Made by a program: the position numbers and the translations under genes | Shown here: piece by piece, positions 50,495 to 58,824 of the stretch | Position numbering within the stretch: position 1 is the stretch's first letter | Layout: the number at the start of each line of letters is the position of its first letter | Assembly (NCBI RefSeq): GCF_048593165.1 | Contig: NZ_CP184271.1 | Reading direction: 5' to 3' (one strand) | Length of the DNA: 64,000 nucleotides | Origin: Pectobacterium sp013449375 | Lineage (GTDB): Bacteria; Pseudomonadota; Gammaproteobacteria; Enterobacterales; Enterobacteriaceae | Notes under the pieces: model-generated | The model's input: the letters and a program-made list of their open reading frames with translations, nothing else | What the model was told of the DNA's origin: nothing | Database searches by the model: none

Positions 50495-52264
50495 TTAATT
50501 CCCGTTGACGATGTTGATGACATTGCCGGAAACCGGCGTCAGCAGCGTATCAACAGCCTCATCCAGTTGTTCTTCCGGCACGCCCGCAGGATAAAGCTGA
50601 ACCAACTGGCGAAAGTGTCCGGCTGTCCACATCTGGCTACGGGCGGCAAACCGCTCACGCAGCGCTTTGGCCGCTTCAACATGTGTAAGAGGTCGTTGTT
50701 CGATACGCGGGCTACGTACATCAGACTCCGTACCACGGCGTGGCATAAACGCAGGTAACGTGGTGTCATCAATGTGTTTGTAGGGGTCAAGTTTGCCGCC
50801 GAACGGCAGCGCCTTCGCTTTACGTGCTGCCGCCGCATCCGTCGCGTTATCCGTTCCCGTCACCAACTGTTCAATTTCTTTCGCTGCGGTTTGGGCTGGC
50901 GTATCGGCATGTGATTTGTAGTTTTCGCCTATCACTGCGGCAGAGTCGGCAAAGCCAAATTCATTTTTGGTGACTTCATCGATCAGGAAGAAAGTGTCGT
51001 GGCCATCTTCGCCCGTCAGTACCACTTGTGCGGCATCTGTGCGCCACGGGTTGCGGGTAATCAGCAACTTCTCACCGACCATCACGCCGGGTACGGTAGA
51101 CACATCGTATTCAATGCCACGGAACGACACGCGCAGCTTCGGCGTAACCTTGCGCTCTTCTGGTGTCGCGACGGCCAGTTCGCGGCACACCTCAATAGAC
51201 GGCGCTTTCACCAGTTGTTCAGCGTTAATTTTTAGCCAGATATCGGTACGGGTCTGTCCGTGGCGGCTATGAACGGCGGTGGCGTTGAAGTGAGAACGCC
51301 ATTTCACAGCCAGCGCATTCAGCTCTTCCAGGCTGTAAACAGGCTGGAACTTTAGGCCCGGCTCCAGTTTGCGTTCGATGATGTCGCGGGCCTTCTCCAC
51401 GCTACCGGTTGAGCGAGCGGCATGGGCTTTATGCGCCTTCAGCTCGATACCCAACGCACGGCACAGGTTTTTCGTCATGCCTGCGGTGTTGGCAGAGCCG
51501 GGGTCGAGATATAACAGCGTCGGCACGCCGTGCAGCACGTCCGCGCCCCCGCGCTCTTGCAGGGCATTAATCAGTACAGAGCACAGATTTTCGCCAGACT
51601 CGGCCCCCATCACGTACTCAACGTAGATCCAGCCGCTGGTGTGGTCGGTGATTTCATAGCTCCAGACGCGGTCACTGGCGATACGTGCCACATTGGCCGG
51701 TTTATTCTTGTAGAACTTTGCGCTGTCCATCACCTGCAAGCCCTTATGCCCATTGCTCAGGTAATAGAGGGTGCACAGCGAGGCGTCGATTTCCCACACA
51801 TGATTAGGATGCAGGCTGGCCAACTCAGTCACGGGCGCTGGCTGACTTAACTGATCGGGATGCAGGCCATAATTGCGCAACGCGCGGCTGATAGCGGTCT
51901 CTGACAGGGCGAAAAACTCCCCCGTATCCTCATCAATGCGTCCGGCAGCGATCATGTCGTTTGCCCGCAGGGTTTCTACGGCGTCAGCGATGGAATACAG
52001 GCGCTTACCGTTTTTACGCGTTGCCTCCATCAGCGTGGCGGATATCATCGCTGCTTCATCCCGCGTTAAGGCGCTTTGCCCGGCATCAGCGCGTTTTTTG
52101 CGTTTGTCAGTCACGGCAACCTCCTTTAACTTGCGTAGCAATGTGGCGCGCGATAGCCCTAGTTCAATACAGGCGGCGTCATAGATGGCACCGCGTTCGC
52201 CATGCCCGGCCTGTCGTGCGGCGCGGGCTACAGCCACTAATCGTTCTGTCAGGGCGGCACTCAT
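50495..52264 (-). CDS. A: Transposase A, DDE recombinase
   Basis: 589 residues. Catalytic triad D160 (HVWEIDASLCT), D254 (LYLDPGSANT), E290 (TGSVEKARD), a DD(35)E arrangement. N-terminal DNA-binding helices (LSRATLLRKLKEV; SETAISRALRNYGL) and C-terminal Mu-type beta-barrel (SFRGIEYDVSTVPGVMVGEKLLI). Integrates and replicates the phage by transposition. Ribosome site AAGGGGA. Shorter than MuA (663), like BcepMu-type transposases. Confidence 0.93.
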   Translation of the reverse strand: MSAALTERLVAVARAARQAGHGERGAIYDAACIELGLSRATLLRKLKEVAVTDKRKKRADAGQSALTRDEAAMISATLMEATRKNGKRLYSIADAVETLRANDMIAAGRIDEDTGEFFALSETAISRALRNYGLHPDQLSQPAPVTELASLHPNHVWEIDASLCTLYYLSNGHKGLQVMDSAKFYKNKPANVARIASDRVWSYEITDHTSGWIYVEYVMGAESGENLCSVLINALQERGGADVLHGVPTLLYLDPGSANTAGMTKNLCRALGIELKAHKAHAARSTGSVEKARDIIERKLEPGLKFQPVYSLEELNALAVKWRSHFNATAVHSRHGQTRTDIWLKINAEQLVKAPSIEVCRELAVATPEERKVTPKLRVSFRGIEYDVSTVPGVMVGEKLLITRNPWRTDAAQVVLTGEDGHDTFFLIDEVTKNEFGFADSAAVIGENYKSHADTPAQTAAKEIEQLVTGTDNATDAAAARKAKALPFGGKLDPYKHIDDTTLPAFMPRRGTESDVRSPRIEQRPLTHVEAAKALRERFAARSQMWTAGHFRQLVQLYPAGVPEEQLDEAVDTLLTPVSGNVINIVNGN

Positions 52265-52273
52265 GGCGTCCCC

Positions 52274-53182
52274 TTATGCGTCTGTGCGCGGAATCACGGG
52301 TTCCGGCGCATCCAGCCATGTCGGACGTTCGCTGCCGGTTGGCGCGGCCTCAAGGTCAAAAACCTCGCGGATATGGTGTAACGCCCGCTCTATCTGGCAT
52401 ACCAAGCCCGTCATAAAGTCATACGGTGGCTCTACATCGTTATCGGATGTGAAGGTGGTTAAGGTTGAAAAGGCGGTATGAAGACGAACGGTGATAGCCG
52501 CTTCTGCTTCATACGCAATGGCGCTAACCTCTTTGCGCAGTTTCTCTGCTTCCTGATCGGGAGGCGGCGGTTGGATGCGGGATTTTTTATCCAGTTTGGT
52601 GGTCAGGTCGTCTATTTTCTGGTTTTTGTCGGTCAGAACACGCTGCTGGGCGGTATTGGTTTCGCGAGCTTCGCGGAGAGACTGCCGCAATTCACGTACT
52701 GACATGCGATCAACATCATCTAGCGTCAGACCTACTACAGTACCGCCATCGGCTAATTGAGCCAGCTCTTCATCATCTTCCAGCATCAGCTCGTATAATT
52801 TTGAACGTCCTAAAAGCGAAAACGTTTTCGCTTTTGACTCCAGTTCTGGTGATAAAAATTTAAGAGCAGCCTGAGCCATTTTTTGCGCAATACGAGGTTC
52901 AATGCCGAGATGTTCTCTGACAATCTCAACAAACTCGCCATGTGGCTCATTCTCTTTGAGCATAATCAAGCGCTTACCTGCCTCCAGCATAGCCTCAGCA
53001 CTTTGGGCCATATAAAAACGCGCTTCGTGAACGATACGATCACGTTCATACGGCAGGCCGTCACCGAACTGAGCCATTACCTGCATACGGTGCTCGGTCA
53101 GCGCATTGAGTTTCACATTCAGGTCGCCTGCCAAGTGCGCATCTTCTACTAATTCAACCGATTGGGATTTAGTGCGTGCCAT
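52274..53182 (-). CDS. DUF3102 family prophage protein
   Basis: 302 residues. Contains the DUF3102 block ARFYMAQSAEAMLEAGKRLIMLKENEPHGEF (split here by reading) found in plasmid and phage DNA-binding proteins, followed by a coiled coil (REARETNTAQQRVLTDKNQK). In early operons of this phage type it lies between Ner and the transposase. Probably DNA binding. Confidence 0.85.
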   Translation of the reverse strand: MARTKSQSVELVEDAHLAGDLNVKLNALTEHRMQVMAQFGDGLPYERDRIVHEARFYMAQSAEAMLEAGKRLIMLKENEPHGEFVEIVREHLGIEPRIAQKMAQAALKFLSPELESKAKTFSLLGRSKLYELMLEDDEELAQLADGGTVVGLTLDDVDRMSVRELRQSLREARETNTAQQRVLTDKNQKIDDLTTKLDKKSRIQPPPPDQEAEKLRKEVSAIAYEAEAAITVRLHTAFSTLTTFTSDNDVEPPYDFMTGLVCQIERALHHIREVFDLEAAPTGSERPTWLDAPEPVIPRTDA

Positions 53183-53191
53183 GTCTTATCC

Positions 53192-53497
53192 TTAACGACT
53201 GCCAGCCAGCAGGCGTTGGTTCATTTCGTTTATACGGTCTTGCGCACGGGAGATTTCGTTCGCATGAGCCTGGGCGATTTGTAGCGCCTGCATCGAGAGC
53301 GCGAATCTGCCGTTATCCAGTTTTTGCGCCAGTCCTTCCTCAATAAGCGTGTTCAGCGCACGGTTGACGTTGGCCGGAGAATCATTCAGCGCTACCGCCA
53401 GTTCACCGTTGGAAACGCCGTTCAGGGTATGGCCGCGCAAGGCTTTGAGAACGCGCAGGATACGTGCACCTGCGCTGGAAACATTGGGCTTGTTCAT
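53192..53497 (-). CDS. Winged-helix (IclR/MarR-like) early regulator
   Basis: 101 residues. ILRVLKALRGHTLNGVSNGE and AVALNDSPANVNRALNTLIEEGLAQKLDNGRFALS make a winged helix; the C-terminus is a helix for dimerisation. Overlaps the preceding gene by 4 bp. Confidence 0.78.
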   Translation of the reverse strand: MNKPNVSSAGARILRVLKALRGHTLNGVSNGELAVALNDSPANVNRALNTLIEEGLAQKLDNGRFALSMQALQIAQAHANEISRAQDRINEMNQRLLAGSR

Positions 53498-53721
53498 AGA
53501 GCGGCCTCCATCGGCTGTAAAAATCGGGAAACCTCATAATCAGAAAGATGAATTTCACCCTGATCATCAGGGCCATGCAGGCCAGCGAATTCATCGACAT
53601 GAACGACTGTTAACCCCTTACGTCCGATCACCTTCGGCCTATGGCTGATGACAGTGCCGTGGTAGGCACCCGCCATCAAAACCAACACCCGCATACCGGG
53701 TTTTAGTGAACTAGATTTCAT
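53494..53721 (-). CDS. Small early prophage protein, KOW/SH3-like beta fold
   Basis: 75 residues. PGMRVLVLMAGAYHGTVISH and GLTVVHVDEF give a small beta-barrel pattern. Ribosome site AAGGGGAA. Function unknown. Confidence 0.65.
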   Translation of the reverse strand: MKSSSLKPGMRVLVLMAGAYHGTVISHRPKVIGRKGLTVVHVDEFAGLHGPDDQGEIHLSDYEVSRFLQPMEAAL

Positions 53722-53773
53722 GTCATTCCCCTTTTTGCGATATGTGATAATCTGTTACGCAGGCTGATAGATA

Positions 53774-53962
53774 TCAGGCGGCACGGACGGTGGTTTTAAG
53801 ACCGAGTTTGACGGCGATTTCATGTGCCTGGCCGTACTTGGCTTTGGTGATGCCGTTCAGTACGCGATAGACCGCTTCACGGGAGTAACCATTGTCCTGC
53901 GCCCATTGGGTGACGGTGATACCGTGCTGCTGAAAGCGGCTTTTAACTTGTTCGGGTGTCAT
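53774..53962 (-). CDS. Ner/Cro-like DNA-binding protein
   Basis: 62 residues with one helix-turn-helix (ITVTQWAQDNGYSREAVYRVLNG). Strong ribosome site GGAGG. First gene of the early operon and divergent from the repressor, the place of ner in Mu. Expected to turn down early and repressor transcription during lytic growth. Confidence 0.85.
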   Translation of the reverse strand: MTPEQVKSRFQQHGITVTQWAQDNGYSREAVYRVLNGITKAKYGQAHEIAVKLGLKTTVRAA

Positions 53963-54008
53963 GCTATGGCCTCCGGTTATGCAATGATGTTTGTAGAATA
54001 CGTGATAG

Positions 54009-54037
54009 ATTATGTGATCTATAGATCACAATGTCAA
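54009..54037 (-). promoter_or_regulatory. Early promoter with repressor operator in its spacer
   Basis: Minus strand TTGACA (complement of 54032-54037), 17-bp spacer, CATAAT (complement of 54009-54014). The 18-bp perfect palindrome TGTGATCTATAGATCACA (54013-54030) lies in the spacer, and a related half GTGATAGAT (54002-54010) next to it. A repressor there would shut the early operon. Confidence 0.82.
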
Positions 54038-54046
54038 GGTTGAAAA

Positions 54047-54433
54047 GTGACTAATACATCAATATTTGAGCGTTTAAAATCAGAAAGGAAAAGGCTGAAA
54101 CTCACTCAGATAGCGGCTGCTGAATTGGCCGGAGTAAAACGCGAAACATGGAGTCGTTATGAATCGGGTGTTATGGCTCCCGGAATGGAAGTGTTAGCAG
54201 CGCTTGCGAGTGCAGGTGCAGATATCCAATATGTTTTGACTGGTAACGAGTCTGGCGGTGTTGCTCTGTCTCGTGATGAAAAAGAGATTGTTGAAAACTA
54301 CAGAATGGCACCATTGGCGGTGAAATCGGCTGTGTTAGCTGCGTTAGCTTCTGGTTCCAATGGTTCCGGTAACGGTTTTACTGTATCAGGGAATAATAAC
54401 CGAGTGGCTGGGCGAGACTATAAAGGGAAGTAG
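54047..54433 (+). CDS. Prophage repressor, XRE family
   Basis: 128 residues, GTG start with AAGG 7 nt upstream. XRE helix-turn-helix (RLKLTQIAAAELAGVKRETWSRYESGVMAPG). After a Gly/Ser/Asn linker the tail is NNNRVAGRDYKGK, a motif shared with the next protein. It lacks a protease or self-cleaving domain. Divergent from the early operon, it is the candidate lysogeny repressor. Confidence 0.85.
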   Translation: MTNTSIFERLKSERKRLKLTQIAAAELAGVKRETWSRYESGVMAPGMEVLAALASAGADIQYVLTGNESGGVALSRDEKEIVENYRMAPLAVKSAVLAALASGSNGSGNGFTVSGNNNRVAGRDYKGK

Positions 54434-54459
54434 CTTGTTTGCGGAAGGGGCAATAAACG

Positions 54460-54813
54460 ATGGAATTTAATATTAATGGTGATAGCAATAGAGTCGCAGG
54501 TCGTGACTATCATGAACATCAATATCATATTATTCCTTGCCCAGACTGTGAGAAGGGATACCTTTCCCCAGGTAGGCGTCGTTGCCGCCATTGTGACCAA
54601 GAGCTTGAATTGATCGAGCTGCAACGTAAAAAAGATGAACTTCGCCGGAAAAAACAGGCAAAAATTATTCGCTACATTTCCTATATGATTTTGGGTGCAG
54701 TACTTGGAATGTTAGTAAACCACCTTGGCCCCAAATCATTGCAAGGGTTTTCTCAGGTAACTACAGCTGTTTTCATTTTTCTTGCACTAATTACTTCTAA
54801 AATATTCCTCTAA
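54460..54813 (+). CDS. Zinc-ribbon membrane protein with NRVAGRDY motif
   Basis: 117 residues. Starts MEFNINGDSNRVAGRDY, like the tail of the repressor. Then a zinc ribbon (CPDC...CRHC), a basic coiled region (RKKDELRRKKQ) and two membrane helices (YISYMILGAVLGMLVNH; VTTAVFIFLALITSKIFL). Lysogeny-expressed accessory gene by position; could act in exclusion or signalling at the membrane (inference). Confidence 0.75.
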   Translation: MEFNINGDSNRVAGRDYHEHQYHIIPCPDCEKGYLSPGRRRCRHCDQELELIELQRKKDELRRKKQAKIIRYISYMILGAVLGMLVNHLGPKSLQGFSQVTTAVFIFLALITSKIFL

Positions 54814-54841
54814 TATTTTTATATACATAAGGATGTGAGCT

Positions 54842-55798
54842 ATGCACAAATTAAAATTTGTCATTCCTATGGTGCTGATACTAGCTGGGTGCGGCGATGA
54901 ACCAGAAAACAGTGTTCAACCTGAACCCAAACAAGCCCCAGCCCCTACATTCTCAATAACAACCGATGACACTGATATCAACCGATTGCTACCCGCTATC
55001 CGTCATTTACTGCCCGGCCTTGATAAATATTCAGAGCAATTTCAGGAAAAGGTTATTGAGCATAATCGGTTTTTAACCATCAAGTTCCACATCCCTGATA
55101 ACGCCACTATTCCTGCTGAATATTTAGCCACTGGTCATAACTGTTTCATTGAAATCAATAAAGAAGGCACAGCCATCAAAGTGCCCAAAAGTGCCTGTAA
55201 ATCAGTTGTTCTGAACAGAGTTGTACAGGATTTAGATAGCGACTATTGGTTCTATCTCAATGCCGATCAATTAACGTATACGCCGTATGATTTCACAAAG
55301 CTAAATAACAAAGAGCGTGTTGATATCGGCGTGACGTATCTGAAAACAATGTGGGATACCGTGCAGGAAGTTAAGCAAAAAACAGACTGGCAGCCTGATG
55401 ATTTTCCTAACTACGGTAGATTGTTCAGGCAACTGGAGAATGAAGGGAAACAGTTTGTCATGGAAGGTGATATGTTCCCGGCTTATGGTTCCTGTAGGAC
55501 AGCAGGTGCGAATGCCCAGAGTTGGTGGTCAGAACAAATTAGTTCGCTTAAAGATTTATCCTCAAATGACCCTCAAAAAGTTAGCTCTGCAGTAAAACAA
55601 ATTAAACGCCAATATGACTTATATAATGAGAACGCAGCACGTTGTTCAAAAGAAATTAGGCAAGCACCGCCTGTAAAACAAAAAACGGAGATGTTGCCTC
55701 CGACGTCAGACAACAAACCACCCCGTCCTGGGTGCCTGAAAGTGTTTAAGGCAGATAATACGACGGAGTGGAGTTGCCCTATCAAGCAGCAGTCGTGA
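54842..55798 (+). CDS. Prophage-encoded lipoprotein, unknown
   Basis: 318 residues. Lipobox LAGC after MHKLKFVIPMVLI; mature start CGDEPENSV would be anchored to a membrane. A Pro-rich linker precedes a soluble domain with cysteines. Ribosome site AAGGATGTG. GC clearly below the phage core, so an added (moron) gene. Not recognised. Confidence 0.75.
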   Translation: MHKLKFVIPMVLILAGCGDEPENSVQPEPKQAPAPTFSITTDDTDINRLLPAIRHLLPGLDKYSEQFQEKVIEHNRFLTIKFHIPDNATIPAEYLATGHNCFIEINKEGTAIKVPKSACKSVVLNRVVQDLDSDYWFYLNADQLTYTPYDFTKLNNKERVDIGVTYLKTMWDTVQEVKQKTDWQPDDFPNYGRLFRQLENEGKQFVMEGDMFPAYGSCRTAGANAQSWWSEQISSLKDLSSNDPQKVSSAVKQIKRQYDLYNENAARCSKEIRQAPPVKQKTEMLPPTSDNKPPRPGCLKVFKADNTTEWSCPIKQQS

Positions 55799-55826
55799 TG
55801 AAATACTGATTTCAAAGGAATGGACT

Positions 55827-56192
55827 ATGAAAAAAATGGTTAATGCAGAGACAGCCTTTGCTATGACTTATGCTCTTTTTCAAAAGCATCAATGGTTACT
55901 TGGAACAGGCAAACTAAAACCACTCGACCAGTCTGCTGAAAATGAAGCGGTAAGGTTTCTTTTGGCTGCTTCAAAAGGAAAAGTGAATGGATGGGGTAAG
56001 TTAAACAAGGAAGCCCAGAATGTAGTATCGGGCTTGTTACTGGACTTCCTTGCAAAGCTGAAACTTCCCAATTCTCCTTACGCCAGTTCTATATGGGAGG
56101 TGTCAGCGGACGCTGAAGAGTGGCAGCAAGCATTGGAGATAATCGCATTTGAAATACGGAAAGCCCATCCGAATATTGAAGGCATTCACTAA
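55827..56192 (+). CDS. Prophage accessory hypothetical protein
   Basis: 121 residues with AAAGGA ribosome site. Cytoplasmic, alpha-helical (ETAFAMTYALFQKHQWLLG; EEWQQALEIIAFEIRKA). Third gene of the AT-richer accessory block. Unknown. Confidence 0.68.
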   Translation: MKKMVNAETAFAMTYALFQKHQWLLGTGKLKPLDQSAENEAVRFLLAASKGKVNGWGKLNKEAQNVVSGLLLDFLAKLKLPNSPYASSIWEVSADAEEWQQALEIIAFEIRKAHPNIEGIH

Positions 56193-56295
56193 GTAATCTG
56201 TGAATTTCCGCTTGCGTTGTTGGTGAGACACAGTTCGCCAATTTAAAACTGAGTGCGTGTATATTGTTAACGGTTTCATGGCTCATTGAATTCAT
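56089..56295 (-). CDS. Possible small opposite-strand gene
   Basis: 68 residues from ATG 56295, preceded by AAGGGGAAGC. MNSMSHETVNNIHALSFKLA and on looks coding in part, but 104 bp overlap the end of the gene on the other strand. Kept as a candidate because of the strong ribosome site. The remaining gap 56193-56459 has no other clear feature; a late promoter should lie there but I cannot place it. Confidence 0.3.
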   Translation of the reverse strand: MNSMSHETVNNIHALSFKLANCVSPTTQAEIHRLLSECLQYSDGLSVFQMRLSPMLAATLQRPLTPPI

Positions 56296-56459
56296 GCTTC
56301 CCCTTACCGTGCTGAACATTGCCCATCACCGGCTCCCTGCGTGGAGCTGGTTTCCCCGCCATACTGGCGTTTCCCCTTGTTTTGCCACTATTAACGCCGT
56401 TTAAAATCCCTGCGTGCCGCGATGCGTCATGCTGTCTCTACTTACATAAGGAGACAGCA

Positions 56460-56801
56460 ATGAAAAACCTCTTTCGACTCACACGCCTGAAGCGCCTTAT
56501 CGGCTGGCAACTGACTGCAGTGTTGCTATTGGTCGTCATCGCGCTGGTATCACCGCAGCAGCTCCCTGTCGTTATCTACAAAATTTCACTAATCACACTC
56601 GCTGCGGTACTGGGCTACTGGCTTGACCGTTCATTGTTCCCCAAAGCAGCGCTAGGCCAGTACCTGGTGCATGACCCAGAACTAATGGATCGCGGCGAAT
56701 ACCCGGTCAAAAATGGCTATCAACGAATATTTGCTGCGGCATTGATCCGTCGCGCCATTATCGTGGCGGCGGTCTGTCTGGCCGTAGCGATGGGGCTATA
56801 G
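56460..56801 (+). CDS. Putative holin
   Basis: 113 residues from ATG 56460 (AAGGAG upstream; the long frame to 56319 has no start signal). Three hydrophobic segments: LIGWQLTAVLLLVVIALVS, VVIYKISLITLAAVLGYWL and AALIRRAIIVAAVCLAVAMGL. First gene of the lysis cassette, next to the endolysin. Matches the putative holin of BcepMu-like phages. Confidence 0.75.
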   Translation: MKNLFRLTRLKRLIGWQLTAVLLLVVIALVSPQQLPVVIYKISLITLAAVLGYWLDRSLFPKAALGQYLVHDPELMDRGEYPVKNGYQRIFAAALIRRAIIVAAVCLAVAMGL

Positions 56802-56803
56802 CT

Positions 56804-57532
56804 ATGAACTGGCCGCAAATCACCTGGATTGTGTTGGTGTCGTCGGGGTTAGGCATGACATTGATGAAACATGGCGAACCACGAACGGATAAACACAGCG
56901 TCTGGTGGTCACTATTCGGCGCGCTGGCTACGGCGTGGTTGCTCTGGTCAGGTGGTTTCTTCAGTCAGGCTCATGCCGCCCAGCCGCCTGCGGCTGCCCA
57001 ACAATACCGCAGCGACCTTATCCGTAATGCCCGGCTGGACTGGGGACTGAATGCGCCGGTGGCCGATTTCGCGGCGCAACTCCATCAGGAGTCCGGCTGG
57101 AATCCCCGCGCAGTCTCGCCCGTTGGCGCACAGGGATTAGCGCAGTTTATGCCTGCTACATCGGCGTGGATTAGCGACATCATGCCGGAACTAAAAGCTA
57201 ATCAGCCGTTTAACCCTGCGTGGTCAATTCGTGCATTGACCCGCTATGACCGCTGGATCTGGCAGCGTGTTACTGCGGCTGACAACTGCCAACGGATGGC
57301 GATGACGCTCTCCGGTTATAACGGCGGGCTGGGCTGGGTACAGCGCGATCAGAAACTGGCGGCACAACGTGGGTTAGATCGTCAGCGCTGGTTTGGGCAT
57401 GTCGCTACCGTCAATGCCGGGCGTTCTGCGGCTAACTGGCGTGAGAATCGTCATTACCCACAACGCATCCTGCAGGAGTTAGCGCCGCGCTATCTGACGT
57501 GGGGAGGCCGTAGCTGTGCTGAACCTGCTTAA
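56804..57532 (+). CDS. Endolysin, SLT transglycosylase with N-terminal membrane segment
   Basis: 242 residues. N-terminal hydrophobic stretches (ITWIVLVSSGLGMTLM; SLFGALATAWLLWSGGFF) and then a soluble lytic transglycosylase fold: catalytic Glu in AQLHQESGWNPRAVSPVGAQGLAQFMP and the LSGYNGG block. The N-terminus may act as export signal or anchor. Two bases after the holin. Confidence 0.87.
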   Translation: MNWPQITWIVLVSSGLGMTLMKHGEPRTDKHSVWWSLFGALATAWLLWSGGFFSQAHAAQPPAAAQQYRSDLIRNARLDWGLNAPVADFAAQLHQESGWNPRAVSPVGAQGLAQFMPATSAWISDIMPELKANQPFNPAWSIRALTRYDRWIWQRVTAADNCQRMAMTLSGYNGGLGWVQRDQKLAAQRGLDRQRWFGHVATVNAGRSAANWRENRHYPQRILQELAPRYLTWGGRSCAEPA

Positions 57533-58187
57533 AGCCTTGCCGTGGAAAACCTTGCTATGGGTTGCTGCCGTATTGCTGGCGCTGTGGCTGATTTACCAGA
57601 ACGGTTATGAGAGTGGATTCACCAGGGCAGAATCCGCGGGTAATACCGCACTGGAAAAACAGCGAGCTGAAAGCAAGGCGACATTAGCCTCACTTCAGGC
57701 GGATATCGCTCAGCAGCAACAGCAACGGGCGGAGCAGGCCAACGCTGCTTTACAGGCATGGCAGCAGCGCTATCAGCAGCTTGTCGCTTCTGCCCATGCT
57801 GCCGAACAGCAATACCTCACCACCACGGCGTCATTGCGCCAGCAAAACGAAAACCTGAAGCGGAGAATTGATGATGTCACGCAACGCTGGATTGATGAAC
57901 GCGGCCAGAGTCGTCCTATTGAGTGCGTGTTTACTGCTGGTTTCGTGCAGCAGTACAACGCCGCCTTTGATGCCGTTGCAGGAACAGACGCTACCACCGC
58001 TGCCAGCGGGGCTGGCTACACGCCCACAGCCGCTGCCACTCTTGACGCCCGGTTACGCGACTCCGGCGTTACCCAACGCGACATCCTCGCCCACAGTGCC
58101 GACGCCGGAGAACGTTACCAGCAGCTTGCCGCGCAGGTAAATGGCCTGTTGGATTACCTCGCTGCACTACAGAACAGGAAAGAATAA
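57516..58187 (+). CDS. Rz-like i-spanin
   Basis: 223 residues, GTG start inside the endolysin end. One N-terminal helix (LLWVAAVLLALWLIYQNGYESG) followed by a long periplasmic coiled coil rich in Gln/Ala (QQQQQRAEQANAALQAWQQRYQQL). Spans to the outer-membrane partner encoded inside this gene. Longer than lambda Rz (153). Confidence 0.83.
   Translation: MLNLLKALPWKTLLWVAAVLLALWLIYQNGYESGFTRAESAGNTALEKQRAESKATLASLQADIAQQQQQRAEQANAALQAWQQRYQQLVASAHAAEQQYLTTTASLRQQNENLKRRIDDVTQRWIDERGQSRPIECVFTAGFVQQYNAAFDAVAGTDATTAASGAGYTPTAAATLDARLRDSGVTQRDILAHSADAGERYQQLAAQVNGLLDYLAALQNRKE
57871..58140 (+). CDS. Rz1-like o-spanin lipoprotein, nested in Rz
   Basis: 89 residues from ATG 57871, +1 frame within the Rz gene, with GGAG 5 nt upstream. 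Lipobox LLLVSC-SS after a hydrophobic run; mature part very Pro-rich (TTPPLMPLQEQTLPPLPAG). This is the classical Rz1 build. It completes the spanin pair. Confidence 0.85.
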   Translation: MMSRNAGLMNAARVVLLSACLLLVSCSSTTPPLMPLQEQTLPPLPAGLATRPQPLPLLTPGYATPALPNATSSPTVPTPENVTSSLPRR

Positions 58188-58519
58188 TGAAAATTGAAGT
58201 CGAGTTCTGGCAACTGGTGGGCCTGTTGCTGGGTTTTTTAGGGTTTGTCTTTGCAGCCGGAAAAATTCTGCTGGCACAGATAGAGCAGCGCCTGAACGAG
58301 CGTTTTGGCGCACTGGAACAGGCCCGTTCTCAGAGCGAAAAAGGCTGGCAGCGGCTGGAGCGGGAATTTCTGGAGTTTCGTGCCGAACTTCCGGTGACCT
58401 ACGTCCGGCGTGAAGATTACATCCGGGGGCAGACGGTAATCGAAGCCAAACTGGATGCGGTTTACAACAAACTGGAACTGGTGCAACAGCACCGAATGAA
58501 CGGAGGACAACATGGTTGA
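58187..58519 (+). CDS. DUF2730 family prophage membrane protein
   Basis: 110 residues. One N-terminal helix (WQLVGLLLGFLGFVFAAGKILL) and an amphipathic coiled coil. DUF2730 proteins stand between lysis and gp26 genes in Mu-like phages. Function unknown. Start overlaps the Rz stop. Confidence 0.82.
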   Translation: MKIEVEFWQLVGLLLGFLGFVFAAGKILLAQIEQRLNERFGALEQARSQSEKGWQRLEREFLEFRAELPVTYVRREDYIRGQTVIEAKLDAVYNKLELVQQHRMNGGQHG

Positions 58520-58823
58520 TATCGCTCGTGCACGCAGAGAGGGGCTGCGCTGGAGTCTGCTGGTCGCACTCAATAAAACCCGCCCGTACACCGCCAGTGA
58601 GACGCTGTTGCTGGATATTGCACTGGCGATTTACCCGGATACCACGCCATTGGAGCTGCGGCGCGAGCTGGATTATCTGTCTGACCGCAAGATGGTGGAA
58701 CTGACCAAACGGCCCAGTGGGGACTGGTTCGCTGATTTAACGCGGCTCGGTGTTGATATCGTTGAGTACACCGTGGAGTGTGGCCCTGGGATCGCCCGGC
58801 CTGAAAAATACTGGAGCGAATGA
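58512..58823 (+). CDS. Mu gp26-like protein
   Basis: 103 residues with winged-helix appearance (SETLLLDIALAIYPDTTPLELRRELDYLSDRKMVELTK). Equivalent position and size to Mu gp26. Possibly small packaging factor. Confidence 0.78.
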   Translation: MVDIARARREGLRWSLLVALNKTRPYTASETLLLDIALAIYPDTTPLELRRELDYLSDRKMVELTKRPSGDWFADLTRLGVDIVEYTVECGPGIARPEKYWSE

Positions 58824-58824
58824 T

